DNA from: Perognathus longimembris pacificus
Taxonomy: Eukaryota; Chordata; Mammalia; Rodentia; Heteromyidae
Reading direction: 5' to 3'
Length of the DNA stretch: 64,000 nucleotides
NCBI RefSeq assembly: GCF_023159225.1
Contig: NC_063169.1
Coordinates: 60,971,934-61,035,933, forward strand
Shown here one piece after another: positions 55,161 through 64,000 of the stretch (its first letter is position 1; every line of letters starts with the position of its first letter). The position numbers and the translations under genes are program-made. The notes beneath the pieces are model-generated. The model had not been told where the DNA came from and searched no databases. It saw only the letters and a list, made by a program, of their open reading frames with translations.

Positions 55161-55589
55161 TAGCTAAGCCGCTTACATTTTAATGCTTGCAATACAAGGA
55201 TGGGCACTCTAGCACAAATTCACTTAAGTCATATTTCCAGATAACATGCTGATCTGTTTTTCCATTGAAATGGAAATATTATTCATTTAAAAATAGGACA
55301 TTTTCACTCATTTGGCTTTCTGCGCTTAGAATTCAGGATACAACAACCACGGTGATATTTCTGGGAAATGACTTAAGCTGTGACAAGCTTGTGACACCCC
55401 CATGTGCAGGTCCCCCGTGTATGAGGCAGCGCGTGCATTCAGGAGCGTGACACTCTGAGTTCCTGGGTCAGCTCTGAGCAGGAATCTGGGGGGACGGCCT
55501 TCCCTTGTTCATTGCTGAAAGCGTCGAGAAAGCATCCATTGCGGGAGGCCTACTTATTTCATCACCAACTCATCTCCCTGAATGTGAAA
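55161..55589. other. Unique non-coding stretch
   Basis: Nothing recognised. Confidence 0.5.
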
Positions 55590-56045
55590 GGAAAAGCATC
55601 AGGAAGTAAAGAAGAATGCTCAACAATGGATGCTTCCATCTCCCAGCCTAATTAGACTGTGTGTGAATTATCTGTGCACTTTGGTCTCCCCCCTCCCTCC
55701 CTCGCTCATCTTTTGCTCATTTCGTTGCTTGTTAAGACTTGATCAGAGGTCATGAAAAAGCAGGAAGAGGAGAAGGCAATAGTCTCTGTGTCTTTTTATT
55801 AACAATTCTTGCCAAAGGTTTTGGCGGCAGGGAAGATTGAAGGGAAAATGAGATTCTAACGAACTTTATGTATAATGCCATTGATTTTAATTATGCCAAG
55901 TTCTGAGTCGCAGAGATAATTGAGAGCGATTTTGTGTTAGAAGTTTTCATCTAATCCATTATGCTACAAAGGCAGGTATTGGTAATAGCTGCTTTCACTT
56001 TAAAGAATATTATTAAACAGACTATGTAGAGTTATGATGGCTGAT
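55590..56045. other. Candidate conserved non-coding element
   Basis: Repeat-free, mixed composition with 'cagcctaattagactgtg', 'tttttattaacaattcttg', 'cattgattttaattatgcc' and 'cgcagagataattgagagcg'. There is dense homeodomain-type TAAT plus SOX-type ACAAT. Of all blocks here this has the most enhancer-like appearance. Function is inferred only. Confidence 0.42.
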
Positions 56046-56063
56046 TCCTTTTAATAGTGAAAT

Positions 56064-56150
56064 GGGGGGGGGGTGGGTATAACTCAGTGGTAGAGCTGGC
56101 CTAGCTTGTGTGAGGCCCTACGGTGAATCCTAAGCATTGCAAACAAACAA
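56064..56150 (+). mobile_element. ID-like tRNA-derived SINE monomer
   Basis: 'gggtataactcagtggtaga' (A-box side) and 'tgtgaggccctacggtgaat' (approach to B box) followed by (CAAA)n. No Geo unit is attached, so it may be an older ID-type copy predating the dimer. Confidence 0.7.
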
Positions 56151-57054
56151 ACAAAATCTATCAATCAAATAAAAAACTGAAAAACGCAAATGGAGACACA
56201 AAGGCACGCATTAGAGGCAGGGGCTCATTTGAGGCCCATCCAAATTACAGACGGTTCCAGAGGAAAAGATAACTATAAATACTTCCACCCACAGTCACTT
56301 GACAAAAATTGTCATCAACCAGCACTTTCTCTGAACTTTGGTAAGATGAGGAAACCTGGGGACTAATGAACTGGTCCTCAGATATCTCCAGAGCTGGAAG
56401 TCCCCTCTGGATTCGCAGAGGAAAACAGAAGCAACTTTAGTGTGGTCTTCTTCAGTGTCTGTGTTTGCTGGCTTCAGGCAAACTGGAACCTGTGGCACTT
56501 GTGTTTCTCATATGCCTCTCTAGCCCCACGCAGAAATTCCAAGTGCTTCCATTTAGAACTGTAGTTGAAATCATTTGCGATGCTGTTTATTTATACGAGA
56601 GAATAATTTTCAGAAGCTATCTTAATTCGCCCTGCCTGAGACCCAGTCTAGCAATGGAACATGACTCACTCCATCTTAAGTAGCCTCCACAAATTTCCCC
56701 AAATATTGGAAATCTTAGCACTAAGATGAAATCCTTTACTCAAAATAACAGCAGTCATGACATTACTGGTATGAATGCACAACAAGCTGGTGGTGGGAGG
56801 ACTTAATATTTCCCCATTTAACTTTCCTGATCGTCAGCCAGTGACACTCAGAGATTCTAATTCTGGGCCTTGGCCTGGTCTTCAGCAACCTGTTACTCTG
56901 CCTCCCTTAGGATTAGGGGCAGAACTAGTAAACTTTCATTTGTAGGCAAGTGTCATATATGCTTCAAGACCCAGTTTTTTTTTTTAAATCTAGAAAATAA
57001 CAATAACATATGCCCCATATACAGCTCAATTTTATTCTGTTGTTGTTGTTGTTT
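56151..57054. other. Unique non-coding stretch
   Basis: Nothing assigned. Confidence 0.5.
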
Positions 57055-57130
57055 GTTTCTATTTTTCTGGTTCTGGGACTCAAATCTAATGCCTCACTCA
57101 AGCTATCAAATGGTCTGTCATTGAACTTGA
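57055..57130 (-). mobile_element. tRNA-type SINE unit trace, antisense
   Basis: 'ctggttctgggactcaaatc' and 'aatggtctgtcattgaact' resemble a decayed compact tRNA-type unit in reverse. Preceded by a GTT run. Confidence 0.35.
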
Positions 57131-57859
57131 TCTCTTGTCCCTAATTTTATGATTTTGATGTGAAGCTAGGTAAATGTGGTACTTACTGGCATTTTGCAGA
57201 GTCTGTTGTACTGGCAGGATTTGCAAAATAAAATACGCTTGTGATACATCTGTTTTTATTATGTTAGCTATAACCAAGTTAGTCTGTGTTGGCCAGGTTC
57301 CCAGTTAAGTAAGGTACCCTTGGATGTGTAAAAGTAGTTGAAATTTTTCTAGAAAGCCAGGATATTTAAACATTTCTTTTAGCCTCCTTAACTTTTCCCT
57401 CTTGGCCAGGATTGTATATTTGTTTATATATTTAAATTAATTGCCATTGTGATATTTACAACTTGCATGCAATGTTTACATTTTTCTCCATGCAGTTTTT
57501 TTTCTGCCATATATTTTATCCTTTTCTCTTTCTTATGGCATATATTGAATTGTACATAGTAAGGGATTTCATCATAATACTTCATACAATCATATAAAGT
57601 ACTTTGATCGTATTCACTCTCTCTGTGTTTTATAATGGCTCCTCTAACTTTCATCAAGCAGTAGGTTATAGTTTAGACACAGACTTATGGGCCATGCCTG
57701 AGTCCTTATTCAAAGTACATTCAATACTGAACATTGTGCATTATAAGTACATGCATACTTAAAAAGTATATTTCCAGTTTGAGATTTAATAAACCAATGG
57801 CTCTGTAGCTGTAGCGAGAATTGCTATTCTGGACAAATTTTGGCTTGTGTGTATATACA
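57131..57859. other. AT-rich unique stretch
   Basis: Nothing assigned. Confidence 0.5.
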
Positions 57860-58215
57860 AGTGTGATTATTGGAGACTGATGTTCATTCTCAGAAAATAT
57901 ATTTCCCGGGGAAAATAGGATTATCATTTTCTTTGAGAATGTCATTTTAAAAATTCTATTTGAATAATGAGTTCCCAAACACCGACTGTTTTCCTTCCCC
58001 GATTATTAATGGGCCTTTACCCAAGCTTAGTAAAGTTAGGAGAATGATTAATAAACATCATTAGGTTTGCTTTATTCACATTTATTAAACTGCTTTTAAA
58101 AATTATTTTGTGTACTTTCCTAATGTGTTATTAATATTTGTGCATATCTGCTTCACCTCTTGACATGTGTGCAAAAGGTCTCAGCCTGCTTTGACTCTGT
58201 TTGGAAAAGAGCCCT
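57860..58215. other. Candidate conserved non-coding element
   Basis: Repeat-free with 'ccccgattattaatgggcc', 'gattaataaacatcattag', 'ttcacatttattaaactgc' and 'tgtgttattaatatttgtgc'. ATTAAT/TTAATA motifs recur every 20-40 bp. Confidence 0.4.
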
Positions 58216-58384
58216 GTGGGAGAATTGTTTCTCCAATGGCAACCTTATTTTCAACTCATTCATACACTTATTTCAATGAAATGGCTTCCTTCTTGGTACT
58301 GTATGCTTCAGGTTCCAGGTAAACACCATGTGAGAGCACTCCTTGTCTCCTTTTTCTCCTCTCCTCTTCCTCCTCCTCTTCTTC

Positions 58385-58693
58385 TTTTATTTTTCCTGCA
58401 CATGGGTTATAACTCAGAGGCTTGCACTTTCTAGGCAAGCACTCTACTACTTGAGCCATGCCCCCATCCCTTTTTGCTTCAGTCAGTTTTCCAATAAGGT
58501 CTTGTAATTTTTGCTCTCTTGCCCTGGCTCTATACTTTTTGCTCTGTTGAACCTCCTAACTTATGCACACTAGCTTGTTTGTTGAGTTGGGGACTTGTTT
58601 ACCTTTTGTCTCAGCTGGCCTCAAACTGTCATCGTCCAGATCCCCATCTCCTGGGTAGCTGGGATTACAGGCATGTACCGTTATGCCTGGCCT
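58385..58693 (-). mobile_element. B1-like + short tRNA-type unit composite, antisense
   Basis: tRNA-type unit ('gggttataactcagaggctt', 'aagcactctactacttgagc'), linker 'ctttttgcttcagtcagt', then B1 ('cagctggcctcaaactgtca', 'ctcctgggtagctgggatta', ending 'tgcctggcc'). Confidence 0.8.
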
Positions 58694-58849
58694 GGATACT
58701 TTTCCCTTCTTGTCATAGTGTTGAATGCACTTGTCATGCTGTTGGGTAGGGAGGTGGGAAGGATAGGTTCTGGGCCTCAGCCTGTAGCTAAGGAATGCAT
58801 AGTGGATTCATAGTGACCATGTCTCCTGCAATGCTGTTGTATGGTTAGC

Positions 58850-59430
58850 CAGTGAGTGTTTTAGAAGAATATTTGTCATGCGAATGGTTTAGAAAAATTA
58901 GCATTTTTTTGAGCTGTAAGGTTAGTGATTTTTAGGATTAATTAGTAGGGTTATTAATCTAAACAATTAAATTCTTTCCTAGGAGTATAGCTGTCTGATT
59001 AATTAATCTATGAATTAATCAGTGGCTTCTCCAGATGTCTGTTGAGATACTGTCCCCTGAGCCTTGCCAGGATATGTTTGCAGACCAAGAATTAATCCTT
59101 TTCACTTATTCAACTTTACAGTAAAGGGAGACTATTTATTAAGAGTGTCCTGTGGTGTGTTTGCTGTGAGCAAAAATCTATTTGTAATTATTTCAGGTAA
59201 TCCTTCTCACTCACATACGTGACGTCCTTTCAGTGTTGTGAATTGATAACGTTTGATAAAAATCTTAATAGCTTTTCAGATGTATTTCCTCTCCCTCTCC
59301 TGGAAAGTGTACTTACAAAATTAAACATTGCAGCTGAAAAGAGGAGAGTCATCACATCCTAAAACATGATTTATTTATTTCAATAAAGCCAGAAAATCAC
59401 ACCAGTATTTCGAATCATGGGAATCGCATG
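58850..59430. other. Candidate conserved non-coding element with palindromic homeodomain-type sites
   Basis: Contains the perfect palindrome GATTAATTAATC at 58997-59008 plus further ATTAAT cores ('ttattaatctaaacaattaa', 'atgaattaatcagtgg'). A near-consensus CRE, TGACGTC, lies at 59220-59226, and 'aaacgtttgataa'-type motifs also occur. No repeat or coding signal. Confidence 0.42.
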
Positions 59431-59577
59431 CCTTCTTTGAAAGCCATTGCTCTGTAAGGCCCAACTTTTAGTGGCAAAGTTTCTTTACTGACCCTGACTC
59501 CAAGCTCCTGGGAGCTATGAGTTCCTTCTTGATCTTCTGTGACTATGCGTATCTATGATGTCATTGTGTGTTTTTTG

Positions 59578-59660
59578 TTTTAGTGAGACTGGGGTTTGAA
59601 CATGGGGCCTTATGCTTGCTCAGCAGGCACTCTACCCCTTGAACCACGTTCCCAAGGAAA
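59578..59660 (-). mobile_element. Short tRNA-type SINE unit, antisense
   Basis: 'actggggtttgaacatgggg' (antisense B box), 'caggcactctaccccttgaa' (antisense A box), with about 30 nt between. Reference copy for the compact unit. Confidence 0.75.
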
Positions 59661-62600
59661 AAGTCATTGCTTTGTAGCTCGCTGGGTGACTTCCTCTGCT
59701 TTGCCTGGATGGACCATGCTGGCCTCTGGTCGCTCAAGCACTGCCAAGATAGGATGGTGTTCTCTCTCCTGACGACCCGGCCTCTGCTGCTGCATACTGG
59801 TCTAAGCTCCTGGGGCCATATTGCTTTGGCTGGATTGTGCCAGGCTCACTCCATTGGTGCAGAGGAATCCTCCAGGTAACAGTGCTTCAGGGTCTTCTAT
59901 TCAAAGGCAGGAGGGGAGGATTCTCAACCTTAGATCTTTTTGTTTCGTGGGGGGGGGGAGCGGATATTTTACAATATAAACCACTAGGAAACAAGATACA
60001 TTTGGGGATGAGAAACAGTCAGATTTGAAGCACACATTCACCCAACATCTACGTTAGTTTAAAAAATGAGCACAATTACGATTCCACAGGGTAGCTAAGG
60101 GACACTGCATGCACCTGAAATACTGAATGTGAGCTATGCATCTCATTCTCCCCTTCCTAGGACCCATTCCGTGGGTCCCCTGAAGAGTTCCCAACACTCT
60201 CTTTTGTGCTTCTGATGTGTACTCATTCACTCTTTGACCAGCTTGGTCCTACCATTGCATCTATTATACAAGACTGTATTGATTCTTGTCCCAAAGTTAT
60301 GGCCGAGTTACATCAGGTGAAGAAAAGAACCAGAGGAAGAAAAGTATATATAGGCAGTAGTTAAAGCTGTGGATTCATTTGCACTTTCGTGTCTAAGTGT
60401 GTAAGTAGTCAGATGAGAACTGAAGACAAACTTCTGGGGACAGAGATTTGTCAAGGAAGGGCAAGATTAGAGCTGTTTGTAATGAACATGGAGTAGAAAA
60501 TGAGGGTAGGACAAGACCAACAAGAGAGACAGAACCACAGCGTGTATGTCAGGGGTAGGAGGCAGGGATGTTGCAGAAATGAGAGAATTCCAAAGGGCAA
60601 GTAGAAAGGTGTCAAATGGTCCCCAGAGGCCCACTGGTTGAGCACGGCTGGGATTGTGGATGACTTTGATGGACTGGTGGACAGCCAGTTGCCACAGGTG
60701 GAGAAGTTAGCATAGCTTTCTTGGAAGAAGCATGACTTTGAAGGATCAAGAAGGCAGTAAAGGTGGCAAGTAGGATTAAGAGAGGTTTGGATGGAGGAGT
60801 CTGGCATCTTGAGATAAGTTCCAGGTGATTTTGCTTGCCAAAATAATTTAGACTTCGCAGTGAAATAGATTTTGAAGTTATATAAAGAGCGATCTATTAA
60901 TGCAATTTTCATTATGAAAGCAGGAAATAAATGTAATCTAAGTAGGAAATTTGCTAGAGGACTCATTTATTTTCGGCTTCCTTTTCACAATATTTTAAGT
61001 AGTAAAAATGCTTGGGGGAGAAAAAGTTTAAGTCCAGACACTTTTACTGGGTGACTTGGCGCCTCAACATTCAAGTCAGTCTCTTGGTGAGACAGGAGAC
61101 AACCAAAAAAAACTAGACTGACAGTCAGTTCACCTCCTTGTCCCTGGAGATCTGGAAAGATGAGTTCAGCCTTGCTTTACTGCTTGGCAAAGCTCCAGAC
61201 CCTGCAGCACACATCTGATTGGTTTAGCATTGATTGATTGATTCATTCATTCATACAACCTTATTGACATGTGCTTTGTTGGACCAGCTTGACCTCTGAG
61301 GCACCGGTGGGGTCACCCTGAAGCCCAGTGCGTTGCTGGGGCCCTGGAGGAATCTTAGATCGGTGATTCCTCCAGTACCTGGGAGAAGTCCTCTCCCCTA
61401 TCTTTCCTCACCTATTTGTCCTGGAGCCTTCAGCTAGTAGAAGCTGAACCGCTCTTATTAGCAGAGCGTGCTCTGTGCTCTGGTTACAGTCAGGTCATTA
61501 TAGGAGCTGGGTCTTCACTTCTGAGTCCTAGAGAGGCCCCTGTAGGTGGAGCCAGCCAGGAGGATGCTTGCTTGTGGATGTTCCCTTTGGTACCAGACTG
61601 TGATGATGGTTACAGCCTTCTCCCTGTTCTTTTATCCTCTGCCAGCTGTTTCTGTCCTAACTCCAGCCCGGCTCCAGAGAGTCTCCCTGGAATCTGTGGC
61701 GTCCTCAGTAAGATCTGTCCAAGCACCCAGAACTTGACACACTAGATTTCTCTTTCTTGTTAGTGGTTTTCTATCTCGGTTCCAGACATATTCTACAGTC
61801 AGTCCTTGATACATAAGAGCAGTGAAGAAATAGAACTGTGTAGTGACCAGTCTTCTATTGCCTTTCTTTTGGGGAACAGCCCCACGGGGCACCCCTCTAA
61901 TTCAGCTCACCCTCTTCTTGCCCTCAGCTTGCCTTCCTTCCTCCTTCCTTTGAAAACCAGGCAAAGAAAAATATCTATTCTTGGAGTACATTACTTTCTC
62001 CCCTCTTTCCCTCTCCTCATTTAGAAACCTATGTTTTGACATGATGTATCATGGGTTGTCACCCTTGATGATTAAAAAAGGCACTAATGAGATGAAGCTT
62101 GTCAAGACTTGATCACAGGTCTCAATGTTCTGTCGGATGGTAATAGGACATCTTTGAGAGATGTTGAGAAAGCAAGAAGTGTGAGAACAAATTATGCATT
62201 CTGGTGGATGAGGGCAGAGGTGAGGTGAGTCTACTCAGCATCTGGATTCCTTAAAGAAATCAGATGCCACCGGAGCTCTTCTCGCCTTGTGTGTTTGGAG
62301 GCTGTACCAAAGTGCAAGGACATTGGTCCTTAGAGTAGGATGGCCACAAAATGGATGTTTGTTTGTTTTCCTGTGATGAGCGCTGACCTTAAAAGGTTGT
62401 TTTAGTTGACTGACAAATATTCCATGCGAGTCTGATAGGGGAGACCACATTTACAGTGCCTCCACTGGGGCTGCTTGTTAGAGATGGGTCCTTGTCTTCT
62501 GGGCCAGTGTGGTATAATTAGCAAGTATCCAAAAATAAACAAATGACAAATTCCATCACATTTCGGCTGTATAAATGTGCACCTTGTAATTTGGCATTGT

Positions 62601-62859
62601 TTTACATACTCTAAGTGTCTTAAATCATGTATTTATTTTGCTGGACTGCAGGCAAGTATTTCATGCAGAAGTTTCCATCACCAGGTTATCTTGTCTGAGA
62701 CAACTTTTCTAAACCACCTGAGAACTTACATCACTATAACAGCTGGCCATCCCTTATGCTTTACTATGAAAGGAAACACTACACGGGTGTCTGTCTAACG
62801 TTGTTTTAGACTTAGAACACTCTTTAAACCTTCACCAATGGCCACCCTTCCATACTGTT
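59661..62859. other. Unique non-coding stretch with the window's longest open frame
   Basis: The 171-codon minus frame (60451-60966) encodes a Ser/Leu/Phe-rich, low-charge product without recognisable domain. No introns, promoter or poly(A) context is evident, so it is treated as chance. A G9 run lies near 59950 and ATTG/ATTC repeats near 61230-61258. No repeat family is assigned in these 3.2 kb. Confidence 0.45.
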
Positions 62860-63620
62860 TGAAGATGCACATATCTTAGTTTATAATCCTCAATGGCGGT
62901 GATGAATTGGAACACTTGTTAGGGAAGATGTAAAATAAGAACAAAATTAATTAAGTGGAAGCCTTGCTTTTGTCTTGCTCTCTTGTTATCTTGTCTCATG
63001 CAGGGTGAAAGATTAATCATGGTGTGTTGTTGGTGGACGGGTAGATCTGACACAGCGCATTTCACCACCAGTGCAATTAGGCATCTCAGGGTTTCTGCAA
63101 AGAAACAGCTGGCAGCAGGAATGTATGCTAGGAAGCACCCATATTTTATGGAAACCATATTGGTTGCCTCCTTCACTTGAATGAGTGCTCAGTTATCCTC
63201 AAGAAAGGGCCAAAGACCCAACAGTGGGGAGATGCGTCCAGTCTCGTTAGTGTGGTAGCAGCTGCCGTCTTTGTTTCCACCAAATCAGGGCCGCTTGTTG
63301 CATTGCATTTTCTCTGTCTTATTTTGTAAAAGATCTAAATGCATTGTACACTTCTTAAATATACAGGCACAGATTAAGAAATGCATAACAGCTTGAGAAC
63401 TAATAAAGTCTCTCACCTTAAATGCTGACCTTTGTCATTTAAGAAGGGACAGGCTAATAATGGAAGACGCTTTTTTTAGTCATTTCTGCAGTGGAAGTAC
63501 ATTGTTTTTGACAGCATTTCAATTCTGAACAGCACATCTGAGCTGGAAGGAATGATGGTAGTGAGGCTGTACTATTAATTCTTTATTTAGAAAAATTACA
63601 CTAAGCATTTAAAATTGCTA
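62860..63620. other. Candidate conserved non-coding block
   Basis: Two repeat-free segments (about 62930-63180 and 63290-63560) with complex sequence ('ggtgaaagattaatcatggt', 'agtgcaattaggcatctcag', 'gacaggctaataatggaag'). A 65-codon frame (62983-63180 plus) crosses the first but shows no domain. Confidence 0.38.
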
Positions 63621-64000
63621 ACGAGGATAATATACTAGGTCATAGTTTAAATGTGTGCCTTTGCTATCTGTGGGAATCCTGTGAACACAAGCATAGTCCC
63701 AAAATATTCTCACTTAGTGGAGTAAGAATAGTTATAGAATAAGGAAAATTATATAAGTGTTTGTGAAAGAGAGGGAGAGAGAGAGGGACAAACATATGGA
63801 AGAGAGATAGAGAGAGAAAGAGGGAGAAAAGAAGACAAAAAGCAGAAAAGGAAAGGTCAAGGAATGGAAGTAAACTAGGTAATAACACTAAAATGAGGCA
63901 CACAGATAGGCAAGATGGGAGTGATGAAAACATACTTTTTGGTGGAAATGGGGGAAGAAGTCAAGAAGTTATTTGAAGTCAATAACTGCAATGGATACAA
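63621..64000. other. GA-rich low-complexity tract and unassigned end
   Basis: 63763-63850 is dominated by GA/GGA/GAAA units (purine strand). The remainder to the window end is purine-rich and unassigned. The long minus-strand frame here reads through the tract and is not a gene. Confidence 0.7.

Noticed and set aside
60451..60966. 171-codon minus-strand open frame as a gene
   Set aside because: No domain, signal peptide, coiled coil or family resemblance. The composition is that of translated non-coding DNA and no transcription context is visible.

Overview
This window looks like non-coding nuclear DNA from a rodent of the superfamily Geomyoidea (pocket mice, kangaroo rats or pocket gophers). 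The diagnosis rests on interspersed repeats. Eight copies of a dimeric SINE are present, each with an ID/tRNA-Ala-like left monomer and a characteristic right monomer. This matches the IDL-Geo family, which as I remember it is restricted to that superfamily. Around it are many B1-like (7SL-derived) elements carrying the same right monomer, rodent L1 3' ends with G-rich tracts, MaLR-type LTRs and older mammalian repeats (MIR, L2, L1M, a Tigger-like DNA element, and a CR1/L3-type LINE remnant). I found no protein-coding gene, no rRNA or tRNA gene and no CRISPR array. The longest open frames (up to 171 codons) have no recognisable domain, or lie antisense through SINEs, and I treat them as chance.

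Layout. From 1 to 14.2 kb the window is ordinary intergenic or intronic sequence with an old L1M remnant (4.7-5.5 kb), L2, three rodent L1 3' ends and three IDL-Geo copies. From 14.2 to 17.8 kb there is a Tigger-like element split by a young IDL-Geo with an exact 11-bp target duplication, a repeat-free AT-rich block (15.2-15.8 kb) and an antisense MLT1-type LTR. From 21 to 29 kb L1 and B1-Geo elements are dense, several B1-Geo copies run straight into (CA)n, and a 5'-inverted L1 lies at 26.6-27.06 kb. From 30 to 38 kb there is a CR1/L3 remnant, a 190-bp polypyrimidine tract, a CpG-richer patch near 36 kb and an antisense L1. From 40 to 48 kb there is a MIR split by IDL-Geo, a GC-rich patch (41.36-41.54 kb) and the youngest-looking IDL-Geo (exact 14-bp target duplication). 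From 51.5 to 55.2 kb an MST/THE1-like LTR is followed by a complete 289-bp solo retroviral LTR inserted into a B1-Geo. The last 9 kb hold few repeats and several AT-rich blocks dense in TAAT/ATTA motifs that look like conserved non-coding elements.

What acts together here is retrotransposon families and, by inference, long-range regulatory DNA, not genes. The best leads are: (1) the right 'Geo' monomer is shared by two SINE families with different heads and different 3' tails, and it itself looks like a tRNA-type unit with an insertion between the A and B boxes; (2) the precisely bounded nested insertions; (3) the recognisable CR1/L3 coding remnant; (4) the repeat-free, homeodomain-motif-rich blocks. 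Repeat family names were assigned from memory without a database search, and boundaries are approximate to about 5-20 bp unless a target duplication is quoted.
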